Shown: piece after piece, positions 1-8,168 of the stretch
Layout: every line of letters begins with the position of its first letter
Position numbering within the stretch: position 1 is the first letter of the stretch
Translations under genes and position numbers: made by a program
DNA from: Lepagella muris
GTDB taxonomy: Bacteria; Bacteroidota; Bacteroidia; Bacteroidales; Muribaculaceae
Reading direction: 5' to 3'
Length of the DNA: 64,000 nucleotides
NCBI RefSeq assembly: GCF_004793975.1
Contig: NZ_SRYB01000006.1
Coordinates: 1 to 64,000 of the forward strand
Notes under the pieces: model-generated
The model's database searches: none
Seen by the model: only the letters and a program-made list of their open reading frames with translations
Told to the model about the DNA's origin: nothing

Positions 1-205
1 TTGCGACCGAAAGATAGGGCATAATTCGATTTTTTATTGTATCTTTGTCAAGTACTGCGTATTCTGGCATAGGTGCAACTTATTGAAGTTTGGCGACTAT
101 AATATAGTGCTTCATTTTCAGGATGCGCTGTATTTTATTTATTTTACCGAATTTTTAACATCTCAAAATAAGTTTAGACAACTTCAATGATTAATTTTGC
201 GTCAA

Positions 206-430
206 AATATCATCTTCGGGCTGAGGCATGATCCAAATGCCTGAAATCAGGTGATATCAAACAAGATTATATCGACAATAGAGTAAGATATTTCATAATA
301 TGACGAATTAAGTTAGTAGTAAGATATGGCCTAACGACGTTGTGAAACGTCAGCAAGCCGAACATGAGTATTTATAGAGCCTTAAATTCTAATATTTACG
401 GCATTCCTTCGGGGATGCCGTTATTTATAT
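206..430 (+). ncRNA. Candidate small noncoding transcript (weak)
   Basis: No gene can be supported in 1-530. A TAnnTTTG-type -7 box (TAATTTTG, 192-199) is followed by a hairpin (GACGT/ACGTC near 339-354) and then by a GC-rich hairpin at 399-420. Together these could delimit a short RNA of about 215 nt. I see no known RNA family, and there is no clear -33 element 19-20 bp upstream of the box. This is inference from signals only. The stretch could equally be the 3' flank of a gene outside the window. Confidence 0.2.
399..420 (+). terminator. Hairpin with UUCG tetraloop
   Basis: A 9-bp stem (399-407 with 412-420, one G-U pair) closes a TTCG loop and is followed by TTATTTATAT. The cUUCGg tetraloop is very stable. 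It would end a rightward transcript. The downstream tract is only moderately U-rich. Confidence 0.5.
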
Positions 431-453
431 ACCCATATTTATACCTACAAAAT

Positions 454-478
454 AAGCGCAACTCCATGAGCTGCGCTT
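454..478 (-). terminator. Terminator downstream of ferritin gene
   Basis: An 11-bp stem (454-464 with 468-478) has a 3-nt loop and is followed on the minus strand by ATTTTGT. In the leftward transcript every pair forms (one as G-U). In the rightward one there is an A-C mismatch, although a longer T-rich tract follows on that side. It lies about 50 bp past the ferritin stop codon. Confidence 0.6.
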
Positions 479-530
479 ACTTTTTATTCTGTTTTTTGTA
501 TTATTCCTTCATATACTGACCGGAGCCGGC

Positions 531-1049
531 TTATTTTTCTGCCAGCGGAGCAGCCGGCACGTAAGTACGTGCACCGAGTTTACTGTCGATCTGATATATA
601 CCGGTGCCGTCAGTGCCTACGAGAGTGAGGTTGTCGATAATATCCTTCACGGTCTCTTCCTCCTCCACCTGCTCAGCCACAAACCAATTCAGTTTCTGAC
701 GAGTAGCGAAATCTCTCTCCTCCTCTGCGAGGGCATAGAGGTCGTGGATACGTCGTGTCACCTCCTGCTCATGCGCAAGCGTGGCTGCGAAAGCTGCCAA
801 TGGAGATTCCCAACCTTGGGGCACTGCGTTTATGGGAGAAAGAACCACCTTTCCGCCGCGTGCGTTCAGATAATTGATAAAAATCTGGGCGTGGTCAAAT
901 TCCTCCTTGAACTGCACGCGAAACCAGTTTGCCATACCTTTGCGACCTTCCTCCTCGAAATAATTCGCCATGGAAAGATACAGATAGCCTGACCAAAATT
1001 CCCAGTTGATCTGCTCATTAAGTGCATCAACTATTTTCTTGCTGATCAT
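531..1049 (-). CDS. ftnA: Ferritin (non-haem, bacterial FtnA-like)
   Basis: 172 aa, the usual length for bacterial ferritins. It oxidises Fe(II) and stores iron in a 24-subunit cytoplasmic shell. The ferroxidase residues are visible: E17 in NWEFWSGYLYL, then E50 and H53 in KEEFDHAQ, and a later E in a VEEEETVKDI stretch. I start at the ATG at 1049 (MISKKIVDAL). An upstream in-frame extension to 1169 has no ferritin similarity. The gene stands alone with a hairpin terminator 50 bp downstream. In anaerobes such ferritins are typically tied to oxidative stress and iron supply, but no regulator site is evident here. Confidence 0.95.
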   Translation of the reverse strand: MISKKIVDALNEQINWEFWSGYLYLSMANYFEEEGRKGMANWFRVQFKEEFDHAQIFINYLNARGGKVVLSPINAVPQGWESPLAAFAATLAHEQEVTRRIHDLYALAEEERDFATRQKLNWFVAEQVEEEETVKDIIDNLTLVGTDGTGIYQIDSKLGARTYVPAAPLAEK

Positions 1050-1441
1050 AAGTTTTATAATATTTAAGTTATCGTTTCGTCTGTTTGGATGTCGGGCCCG
1101 AAGTGACAGTATGCGATTCTTGTCAAAGGAAATGGAAACGTTTGAGGTGTTCAAGACTGCGCACCACACGTAATAAACCTAAAGGGAATCGCCGCACTTT
1201 GCGGATAATCATATCGGGAGAGGAATCTTGATGTTTCATTTCTATTTCTTATTTTTATAAGTGACCGCCTCATCACCGCATCATGCGAAGAGTGCGACAG
1301 TCGGGTCTGACATTCTTTACATAAAACTCTATCCATTCAACGCCACAACGGCATGTTTTGTTTTACGCTTTAGCCATAAATTTAAGCCGTAAATTTAAGT
1401 CAGAATTTAAGAAAAGTGCCACATCTCATCCAATGCATGCG
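1050..1441. other. Gene-poor gap upstream of ferritin
   Basis: About 390 bp without a supportable gene. Only short frames of about 60-70 codons lacking homology signals occur. The ferritin promoter should be here, but I could not place an exact TAnnTTTG box on the minus strand. Confidence 0.5.
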
Positions 1442-1696
1442 TCAACGCCTTACGAAGATACGTTTGAGCCGCTGATAACCCGATGTGCCGAGTATTGCGA
1501 GGGCAGTGTATTGTGCAGTCTTCGCCAGACCGAAGAAGATGGTCCAAAGCACCCCTTTCGCAGTCACCGATAGCGGAAGAAGCATCTGCAGGAACGACAT
1601 GGCATAACACACCACGCACACACAGGCGACAATGACACCCGTCCGGAACGTCAACCCCGCCAACCATATCCTCACACGTCTTATCAATTCCTTCAC
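1442..1696 (-). CDS. Small conserved inner-membrane protein
   Basis: 84 aa with a GTG start. Two hydrophobic segments (about residues 18-40 and 48-68) are separated by a short polar turn, with an Arg-rich amino end (KELIRRVRIW) and a basic tail (RLKRIFVRR). Both features suit a two-helix membrane protein with its ends in the cytoplasm. Proteins of this shape, with a similar LAGLTFRTG opening, are widespread in Bacteroidales and are sometimes labelled 'transporter' without evidence. Function is unknown. The gene sits alone between ferritin and a beta-propeller lipoprotein, both on the same strand. Confidence 0.7.
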   Translation of the reverse strand: MKELIRRVRIWLAGLTFRTGVIVACVCVVCYAMSFLQMLLPLSVTAKGVLWTIFFGLAKTAQYTALAILGTSGYQRLKRIFVRR

Positions 1697-1853
1697 CCTA
1701 AAAATATTTATTTCACTTCATCTTACGAAACAAAAGTAATACTTTAGAATCTATTTCACAACAATAAGACTCCACATAAACTATATTTTTATAGATTTTA
1801 TTTGAAATTAAAATGAAGTGAATCGGAATCTACAATTGCAGTCCACATTTTAT

Positions 1854-2885
1854 TCAATTATCAAGATTGATTGTCCCAAAGGAAAACGATCCATCATCTT
1901 CCATCAAAAGACCATATAATTGTCTGCCATCAGGACTTATAGCGAGTTTCATTATCAACTTGTCGGTCTTTATGCCTCGGATAGGCTTGCCTTTCCAATC
2001 CCAAATCCCGATTTTTGTAAGATCCTTGTCATTTTTTGTCCCGGCATAAGATGCCAACCAATAATCATCAGCAGCACACACCGAGAAAAAGCCTAATATC
2101 GGATCCGGAACAATCTGCTTCATACCATTGACATCAACAAAATCCAATGGAAACACTACTGAGGAGTAGAGCGGATGAATATTACCATCCTTTACCTCAA
2201 AAGTCTCAATTGTCCCACCTAATCCGGTCACAGAGACAAAATGCACTCCATCCGGTGCTACGGAAAGATTCTCCTGTGCCATCAACATCATCGGGTTATC
2301 CTTGAATACATCCGGTATGGAATCATACGTAGATATGACTTTATCACTTTTGGCATCAACAATTGAAAAACCTCTCACCATATCCTCCTCTCCTTTTATA
2401 GAGGGATGGTTTACGAGCACTAAATCTTTACCGATAGTGGACGCCTGCCATACCACCGGCAACGAATTGTGCAGATTTATTGAATTATCAATCTCCCATG
2501 TATCTGTATTAAGAATCTTGACAACTGAAATGTCATGATCATATACAGAGAGAAGTGTATCCGATTCAATATTCATGCCAATTGCATTGACTGCCTCTTC
2601 CGAGCTTTTCCCTTGACTCAGTTTGGAAGTTGACAACTTACCTTCCTGATTGTATATATGAAGCCACTTCCCATTAGCAAGCCCTAATACATAAATCGAG
2701 GAATCCGTGACCAACATATCATTTGCGAAAGGGATAATATCATCACCTCCCAACACAGTCCACGCAATCGAATCCGTTTGCTCAAAAAGCATATCAGATG
2801 CAGAAGAATTTGTTCTTCCACATGAAGGCAATTCAAAAAGTATGCCTGCAACAATTGTTATCCCTAAAATTTGGCTAATCTTCAT
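1854..2885 (-). CDS. TolB-like beta-propeller lipoprotein (BF3164-type)
   Basis: 343 aa. The signal peptide ends in a lipobox-like LPSC (Cys22), so it is probably an outer-membrane-anchored lipoprotein. The body shows repeated blade-like units typical of TolB-like propellers in Bacteroidetes: SIYVLGLANGKWLHIYNQEG, TLLSVYDHDISVVKILN and DGRQLYGLLMEDDGS. Family members of this kind (BF3164 family) have no firmly known function. It stands alone. Other propeller lipoproteins lie at 29-33 kb but are only distantly alike. The start at the ATG at 2885 gives a proper signal peptide. Confidence 0.85.
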   Translation of the reverse strand: MKISQILGITIVAGILFELPSCGRTNSSASDMLFEQTDSIAWTVLGGDDIIPFANDMLVTDSSIYVLGLANGKWLHIYNQEGKLSTSKLSQGKSSEEAVNAIGMNIESDTLLSVYDHDISVVKILNTDTWEIDNSINLHNSLPVVWQASTIGKDLVLVNHPSIKGEEDMVRGFSIVDAKSDKVISTYDSIPDVFKDNPMMLMAQENLSVAPDGVHFVSVTGLGGTIETFEVKDGNIHPLYSSVVFPLDFVDVNGMKQIVPDPILGFFSVCAADDYWLASYAGTKNDKDLTKIGIWDWKGKPIRGIKTDKLIMKLAISPDGRQLYGLLMEDDGSFSFGTINLDN

Positions 2886-2970
2886 ACACTTTTATTTAAT
2901 AAAAATTTGTACAACCGTAACTTTTTCACTGAAACTTGGGGGTGATTCAAACTTCATAAAAAGAAGTAAA

Positions 2971-3002
2971 TTTGCTCATGTCAGCAAAAAAACATAAATT
3001 TG
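2971..3002 (+). promoter_or_regulatory. Bacteroides-type promoter for SDR/MptE-like operon
   Basis: A TTTG (2971-2974) lies 20 bp before TAAATTTG (2995-3002), matching the -33/-7 pattern of the primary sigma factor in Bacteroidetes. The leader to the ATG at 3097 would be about 87 nt. A second TAAATTTG at 2967-2974 overlaps the -33. Confidence 0.55.
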
Positions 3003-3096
3003 AAGTGTAAAAACATAAATTTTTACATTCACCTCTTAACATGGGTAAAATTAGTATTTTATTCCTTAAAATCCAAGCATTAGGCAATAAATTCCA

Positions 3097-4023
3097 ATGG
3101 AAGAAAAGAAAGACATATTGATCACCGGCGCATCGGGTATGCTGGGACGCTACTTGAAGGAGATATTCGGTTCAGATCCGGACTACCGTGTTTTCACGCT
3201 TGGAAGAGGTGAAGATAACGATTTCCGGTGCAATCTCAAGACCGGAGCTCCCGATTTCGGTTCTCAGAGTTTCGATATCGTCGTGCATTGCGCCGGATCG
3301 GAAGAGAATGATTATGATAATGCAAAATTAAACGTAGACGGCACTGTCAACCTTATGGATGCTCTTGACTCACATCCACCACGATACATGGTCTACATCA
3401 GCAGCTGGCAAGTGTATGGCGCAGAGGAGGGAACAGAGATAACAGAGGGGCAACCCATCATACCGGAGAGTCCGACAGGATTGTCGAAGAAAGGTGCAGA
3501 GACAAAATGCGAGACCTTTGCAAGCCGACATCAGACTTGTCTCACGATAATACGCCCCGCCCGTATGTTTGGCAACGGTGTTGGCGGCGAGACACTCCGC
3601 ATGTTCAGAGATGCCGTCAACGGTCGCTACATACACATCTGCGGCAATGATGCCCGACTCAGCATCGTGACAGCCTACGACGTAGCACGCGCAATAAAGG
3701 AGGTATATACCATCGGCGGCATATACAATGCCTCCGACGGAAAATCACCTCGACTCGTAGACCTCATGGAAGCCATGACAGCAAATGCAGGGAAACAGAA
3801 ACGTATAACATGTCTCACCCCCGATTGGGCGGAATGGATATGGCGTCTCGGAAGATTCATTCCGGTAATAAACCAAAACCTCAACCCCAAAGTAGTCACT
3901 GAACGGATGAAAACCCTGACCTTTGACGGCTCCAAACTAATCGAAAAATCCGGAATTACATTTCACAACACCCTTGATGTGATCTCCCGAACCGACCCAA
4001 CCTACCCCTACTCCGAGAAATAA
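3097..4023 (+). CDS. NAD(P)-dependent epimerase/dehydratase-family protein (extended SDR)
   Basis: 308 aa. The Rossmann glycine motif GASGMLG is at residues 11-17. The YISSWQVYG stretch corresponds to the active-site Ser/Thr region. In this family a YxxxK motif normally follows, but the aligned site reads TGLSK: the catalytic Tyr is Thr (codon ACA near 3478), while the Lys is kept. It may therefore be an atypical enzyme or a non-catalytic binder of a nucleotide sugar. One base separates it from the next gene, so the two are probably co-transcribed. Sugar modification or reduction is the family role; the substrate cannot be told. Confidence 0.85.
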   Translation: MEEKKDILITGASGMLGRYLKEIFGSDPDYRVFTLGRGEDNDFRCNLKTGAPDFGSQSFDIVVHCAGSEENDYDNAKLNVDGTVNLMDALDSHPPRYMVYISSWQVYGAEEGTEITEGQPIIPESPTGLSKKGAETKCETFASRHQTCLTIIRPARMFGNGVGGETLRMFRDAVNGRYIHICGNDARLSIVTAYDVARAIKEVYTIGGIYNASDGKSPRLVDLMEAMTANAGKQKRITCLTPDWAEWIWRLGRFIPVINQNLNPKVVTERMKTLTFDGSKLIEKSGITFHNTLDVISRTDPTYPYSEK

Positions 4024-4024
4024 A

Positions 4025-4897
4025 ATGAAGACCGATAAACTGCAATCATTCCTCTCCGACACTGCCGCTTCAGCGGCATCATTACTTAAGATCGCGCTGC
4101 AATCGCGCAGTGTGTCGCCCCGTCGCCCTGTGAAAGAGGGGAAAGCCATCGTCATCATGGGTAACGGTCCGTCATTGCGGCAGACCATCGACAACGACAG
4201 CGAATGGTTATGCTCCAACGACCTCATGGCTGTGAATTTCGCTGCCAACACCCCCGACTTCTTCTCCCTCCGACCGCAATACTACATACTTGCCGACGGT
4301 CATTTCTTCTCCGGGAATGACACCGACCCCAACGTGGCGCGACTGTGGCAGGAATTGGATAAGGTCAGCTGGGATATGACCGTCTGCGTCCCACTCAAAT
4401 TTGCAGACTTTGCTTTGGGATTAACCATGGATAACACCAATCTTACTTTGGCTACCTTCAACCTCACCCCGATTGAGGGTTACAAATGGCTGTCACATTC
4501 CATATTCGATTCCGGATTGGGTATGCCGCGCCCTCGCAACGTGATGATACCCGCCATCATGACAGCGATACGCGAAGGCTACCGCAAGATATACCTCTGC
4601 GGTGCCGACCACACATGGACGCGCACGCTCAGCGTAGACGACGAGAATTTCGTGGTCAGCGTTCAGCCTCACTTCTATAAGGACAACGAGAAGGAACATG
4701 CCCGCGTCCGCGAAACCTACAAGGGGCTACGGTTGCACGACGTGCTCGGCAGCATGACAATAGCCTTCCGCAGCTACTGGCATATCGCCGACTATGCACG
4801 CTCACGCGGCATAGAGATCATCAATGCCACTCCCGGCTCAATGATCGACGCCTTCCCCAGAAGAGACTCCGGCATAGGCTCCGAGAGTGGGGAGTGA
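4025..4897 (+). CDS. MptE-like/DUF115 family protein
   Basis: 290 aa and cytoplasmic, with no signal peptide. The IVIMGNGPSL motif (about residues 43-52) and the later IYLCGADHTW are the marks of the MptE-like (PF01973/DUF115) fold. That fold is known from 6-hydroxymethylpterin diphosphokinase and from flagellin or surface-glycan glycosyltransferases (Maf type). In Bacteroidales such proteins often sit with polysaccharide genes. It follows the SDR gene by 1 bp, which suggests a joint job on a surface glycan (inference). Its last 60 bp overlap the 3' end of the convergent lipoprotein gene. Confidence 0.8.
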   Translation: MKTDKLQSFLSDTAASAASLLKIALQSRSVSPRRPVKEGKAIVIMGNGPSLRQTIDNDSEWLCSNDLMAVNFAANTPDFFSLRPQYYILADGHFFSGNDTDPNVARLWQELDKVSWDMTVCVPLKFADFALGLTMDNTNLTLATFNLTPIEGYKWLSHSIFDSGLGMPRPRNVMIPAIMTAIREGYRKIYLCGADHTWTRTLSVDDENFVVSVQPHFYKDNEKEHARVRETYKGLRLHDVLGSMTIAFRSYWHIADYARSRGIEIINATPGSMIDAFPRRDSGIGSESGE

Positions 4898-6274
4898 CGT
4901 AGGTTCAGGCAGACGCGCCACGCCATCCATGTCGTAGAGGCACGCCGCATTGACGTAGGAGGGATTCCCCCGCCCTATCGCCGGGGAATCGGGCTGAAGA
5001 TGATAATTGAAATAGTAGTCATTCCGTATGGTCAGGAAAAGGGGATCCTCATTCCAGATACATTCCACGAAATGCCCGTCATCCGTGCCATCAGCCCTCA
5101 GAAGCACATTCTTCAGATATACGTCTGACCCGTCGAGTTTCCCCTCATTTATCGCCTTGCCTATACCCCATACTATGCAATTCTCGAAATTAGCCTTCAT
5201 CAGAGAGTTTCTATTATCGGCATCATCAGAAGGTAGGCAATGATATAATGAGAGATTAGCCTCCGTCACGGCTGTGAAGAGATAGTTGTTGGCGATGGTA
5301 CATTGCACGAACTCATGCTCACCACCCGTCAGCGAGACCACTGCCAACGGTGACTCCGAGAAACAGCAGCCGTAGGCATCCGTCTTTGAGTAGCGCGACT
5401 CAAACACAGAACCGGATGAATTGTGAAGCCAACTGTTGACAAGCGTCAGTTTCTGACGCGACAGGTCGCCGCACGAATCCACGCGCAATCCGGTGGAGCT
5501 TGACTGCATCTCCACGTATTCGATACGGTTGCCGAACGATTCGGGAGCTATGACCACTCCCCCCCACTGTCCGGAGAGTACTTCATAACCTACATCGGGG
5601 AGCACATTGTCGATACGGTCTCCACGCAGATGAATCATATTGCCAACCTCCCCGACAGCCTCCAGCCGTCCGTGCACAATCAATGAGGCGCCGTCATGAA
5701 AGAGCATCCTGACGCCGGGGTCGATAGTGAGCGTGGCATCCTTATCCACGGTGAGCGAGTCAAACACAAGGTAGGGCAATTTAGGTGTCAGGCGAGTGTC
5801 GGCAGTAATCCTCTCCCCTTTCAGACGGGTCACGTTCTGCGCCCAAGCCTCCACCTCCACTTCCTGTGTGACACCGTTAGTGACAAACTCCAACTGATCC
5901 GCCACTCTCCAAGGCTCCACAGCCGAGGTCTCCGGGATAAAACTCTCGATAAATACGAATATCGAATCCCCACCCCTGATCTCCACATCGCCGAACGACG
6001 TGCCGCTCACGCCATCCACATTAAGGGAGAACGGAGTGGCGGAATCCTTAAACCGGATGGAGGATATGCGCACACCTTTCTTATTGCGGTTGAACACCTT
6101 CAACCGGGCAGTGGGAGTGCCGAGATCGGTAAAAACCGTTCCAAAACTTACCGTATCAGTAGAAAACGCGAGTGTCGCCGATGAAGAATCGGTGAAATCG
6201 TCGTTGATACACGAGGTGGATATTAAACCAAACATCACCAGCGGTATCAATAAAATGTACTTCATTTCGTTCAT
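4838..6274 (-). CDS. Right-handed beta-helix lipoprotein
   Basis: 478 aa. The signal peptide with lipobox ISTSC predicts a surface or periplasmic lipoprotein. Residues of about 30-150 look like a beta-sandwich with FGTVFTDLGTPTARLKVFNRN, as in proteins that open with an abnormal-spindle-like (ASH) domain. From about 165 onward there are short repeating strands of a parallel beta-helix (TLTIDPGVRMLF, SLIVHGRLEA). The tail ends with a LGAYAG motif common in such proteins. Two ATGs, 6274 and 6265, are possible. The 3' end overlaps the neighbouring convergent gene by 60 bp. The ligand is unknown; beta-helices often bind or cut polysaccharides. Confidence 0.85.
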   Translation of the reverse strand: MNEMKYILLIPLVMFGLISTSCINDDFTDSSSATLAFSTDTVSFGTVFTDLGTPTARLKVFNRNKKGVRISSIRFKDSATPFSLNVDGVSGTSFGDVEIRGGDSIFVFIESFIPETSAVEPWRVADQLEFVTNGVTQEVEVEAWAQNVTRLKGERITADTRLTPKLPYLVFDSLTVDKDATLTIDPGVRMLFHDGASLIVHGRLEAVGEVGNMIHLRGDRIDNVLPDVGYEVLSGQWGGVVIAPESFGNRIEYVEMQSSSTGLRVDSCGDLSRQKLTLVNSWLHNSSGSVFESRYSKTDAYGCCFSESPLAVVSLTGGEHEFVQCTIANNYLFTAVTEANLSLYHCLPSDDADNRNSLMKANFENCIVWGIGKAINEGKLDGSDVYLKNVLLRADGTDDGHFVECIWNEDPLFLTIRNDYYFNYHLQPDSPAIGRGNPSYVNAACLYDMDGVARLPEPTSLPTLGAYAGVSSGEGVDH

Positions 6275-6381
6275 ATATAAGAAACGCTTCCGTCATGCCG
6301 TATATTGCGCTTTGTGAAAGGCGTCGGCGGCCGCCGGATTCCACCGGCATAGACGTAGGCATCAATAAGATTGTAGCCCAG

Positions 6382-7692
6382 ATGAAATATATGCTAATTG
6401 CCGGCGAGGCATCCGGCGACCTTCATGCCTCCAACCTGATCAATTCCTTGAAAAAAATTGATCCGGATGCTGATTTCCGTTTTTTCGGCGGGGATCTCAT
6501 GGCGAAAGCCGCACGTAAGAATCCGGAAATCCATTATGAGATGATGAATGTGATGGGTTTTTCGGAAGTGCTCCGCAAGCTCCCCACGCTCCTTAAGAAC
6601 CTGCGCACGGCCAAACGTATCGTGGCAGAGTATCGTCCCGACGTGCTTATTCTCGTGGATTATCCGAGTTTCAATCTCAAGCTGGCAAAATATGCCCATT
6701 CATTAGGGATAAAAGTGGACTATTTTATATCGCCGAAAGTGTGGGCATGGAAGGAATACCGTGTGAAAAAGATCAAGAAGTGGGTAGACAATCTCTACTC
6801 CATACTGCCGTTTGAGGTAGGTTTCTACAAGCGACACGGCTACAACGTGACCTACGTCGGGAATCCGTCGGTGCAGGAGGTGGAGTATTCCATGGGTCAT
6901 CTTCCTCCTCGCAAGCATTTCGTGGAGCGTCAGGGATTTGAGGATAAGGAGAAGCCTATCATCGCCCTCCTCCCCGGCTCGCGCAAGGGGGAGATACGCA
7001 ATAATCTCCCCATCATGATAGCTGCCGCCAAGAGATTTCCGGATTTCCAATATGCCGTGGCGGCAGCCCCCGCCGTGCCGGAGAAATTCTATCGTGAGGT
7101 GGCTCAGGATCCGGGACTTCAGGTGGTGTTTGGTGCGACTCCCACCCTTCTGAAGTATTCACAGGCGGCAATCGTCACTTCCGGCACCGCCACTCTCGAG
7201 ACGGCACTTATCGGTACCCCACAGGTGGTGTGCTATCGTGGCAACGGCAGGAAACTGACGTATCGTCTGATGGAGAAGCTGCTGAAGGTGAAGTATGTCT
7301 CCCTCCCGAATCTTATCGTAAACAATACGGTCGTACCGGAACTACTTCTCCACAACTGTACACCTACGACTATCGCACGCGAACTTTCGCCGCTGCTTCA
7401 GCCGTCGCCGAAACGCGACTGGCAGCTGTCGGGCTACAAGAATCTCAAACGCCGTCTCGGCAACAGTGTGGCAAGCGACTATGCCGCCGAACTGATCACT
7501 GACTCTCTCGGTCTCACCGTTCCGCACGACAATCCCACGACCGACAAGAAAACTAAAAACAATAATGCCAACGGCAACAAGGATTCTTCAGCAAGCGGGA
7601 ATGACAATACCCGGGAGAATGCCAGACCTACAAACAGACGCAGACCCCGCCCGCGTCCACGTCTGGATAGCTCCGACAACAATGAAAACTAA
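6382..7692 (+). CDS. lpxB: Lipid-A-disaccharide synthase
   Basis: 436 aa. LpxB joins UDP-diacylglucosamine to lipid X to form the lipid A disaccharide at the inner face of the cytoplasmic membrane. Visible signatures are the amino end MKYMLIAGEASGDLHAS, then VDYPSFNLKLAK, YFISPKVWAWKEYR, LLPGSRKGEI and SGTATLETALIG. I start at the ATG at 6382, because the in-frame extension to 6295 is not LpxB-like. The last 55 or so residues form a low-complexity Asn/Lys tail ending in an Arg/Pro cluster (NRRRPRPRPR), beyond the usual ~380 aa. That tail may bind acidic lipid or nucleic acid, or be neutral. Confidence 0.95.
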   Translation: MKYMLIAGEASGDLHASNLINSLKKIDPDADFRFFGGDLMAKAARKNPEIHYEMMNVMGFSEVLRKLPTLLKNLRTAKRIVAEYRPDVLILVDYPSFNLKLAKYAHSLGIKVDYFISPKVWAWKEYRVKKIKKWVDNLYSILPFEVGFYKRHGYNVTYVGNPSVQEVEYSMGHLPPRKHFVERQGFEDKEKPIIALLPGSRKGEIRNNLPIMIAAAKRFPDFQYAVAAAPAVPEKFYREVAQDPGLQVVFGATPTLLKYSQAAIVTSGTATLETALIGTPQVVCYRGNGRKLTYRLMEKLLKVKYVSLPNLIVNNTVVPELLLHNCTPTTIARELSPLLQPSPKRDWQLSGYKNLKRRLGNSVASDYAAELITDSLGLTVPHDNPTTDKKTKNNNANGNKDSSASGNDNTRENARPTNRRRPRPRPRLDSSDNNEN

Positions 7693-7713
7693 GGGTATCC
7701 CTCCAAATAAACA

Positions 7714-7764
7714 AAAAGCCGTCTTCTGAAGAGTATCTGTCAAATCTCTCAAAAGACGGCTTTT
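7714..7764. terminator. Bidirectional terminator after lpxB
   Basis: A perfect 12-bp stem (7714-7725 with 7753-7764) has an A-run on one side and a T-run on the other. It sits between the convergent lpxB and the small lipoprotein gene, so it can serve both. Confidence 0.8.
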
Positions 7765-7796
7765 ATGAAATACAACCTAATTCTACCGACCATTCT

Positions 7797-8096
7797 TTAT
7801 CGATGCCCACGATGATCATTCTTGTCGCCGGGTTTGCCGGGTTTATTCGGCTTCGACGGTTTGCCTGGTTTATGCGGCTTCGATGGTTTACCCGGTTTAT
7901 TGGGCTTGGGAGGCTTCGGTGGTTTCGGTGGCTTGGGAGGTTTGTGATGGTGATGATGGTTCGGATTCGGATATTCACTGTAGTAGCAGTCACCGCAATA
8001 CATTCCGGGTGCACACGACGGTATCATAAGTCCGAAAGTGGCAGCCACAAGCCCCACCGGAATCCATCTCTTTATTCTCTTAAACATGTCTTTCAT
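7797..8096 (-). CDS. Small His/Pro/Lys-rich lipoprotein
   Basis: 99 aa. The signal peptide and lipobox (IPSC, about residues 25-28) are followed by CAPGMYCGDCYY and then five His in a row (about residues 47-51). From there to the end the chain is PPK, NKPGKPSKP-type repeats of period 3 or 9. This is low complexity but has a clear start, lipobox and terminator, so I take it as real. The His cluster and three Cys could bind metal, and the basic Pro-rich tail could lie along the peptidoglycan or outer-membrane surface. Both are inference. No family is recognised. Confidence 0.7.
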   Translation of the reverse strand: MKDMFKRIKRWIPVGLVAATFGLMIPSCAPGMYCGDCYYSEYPNPNHHHHHKPPKPPKPPKPPKPNKPGKPSKPHKPGKPSKPNKPGKPGDKNDHRGHR

Positions 8097-8168
8097 ACTT
8101 TTGCCTTTTATTTTGTCATTTTGACCTTCCCTTTCATAAAAAGTTTAATCTACTATCCTCTTCCGAAT

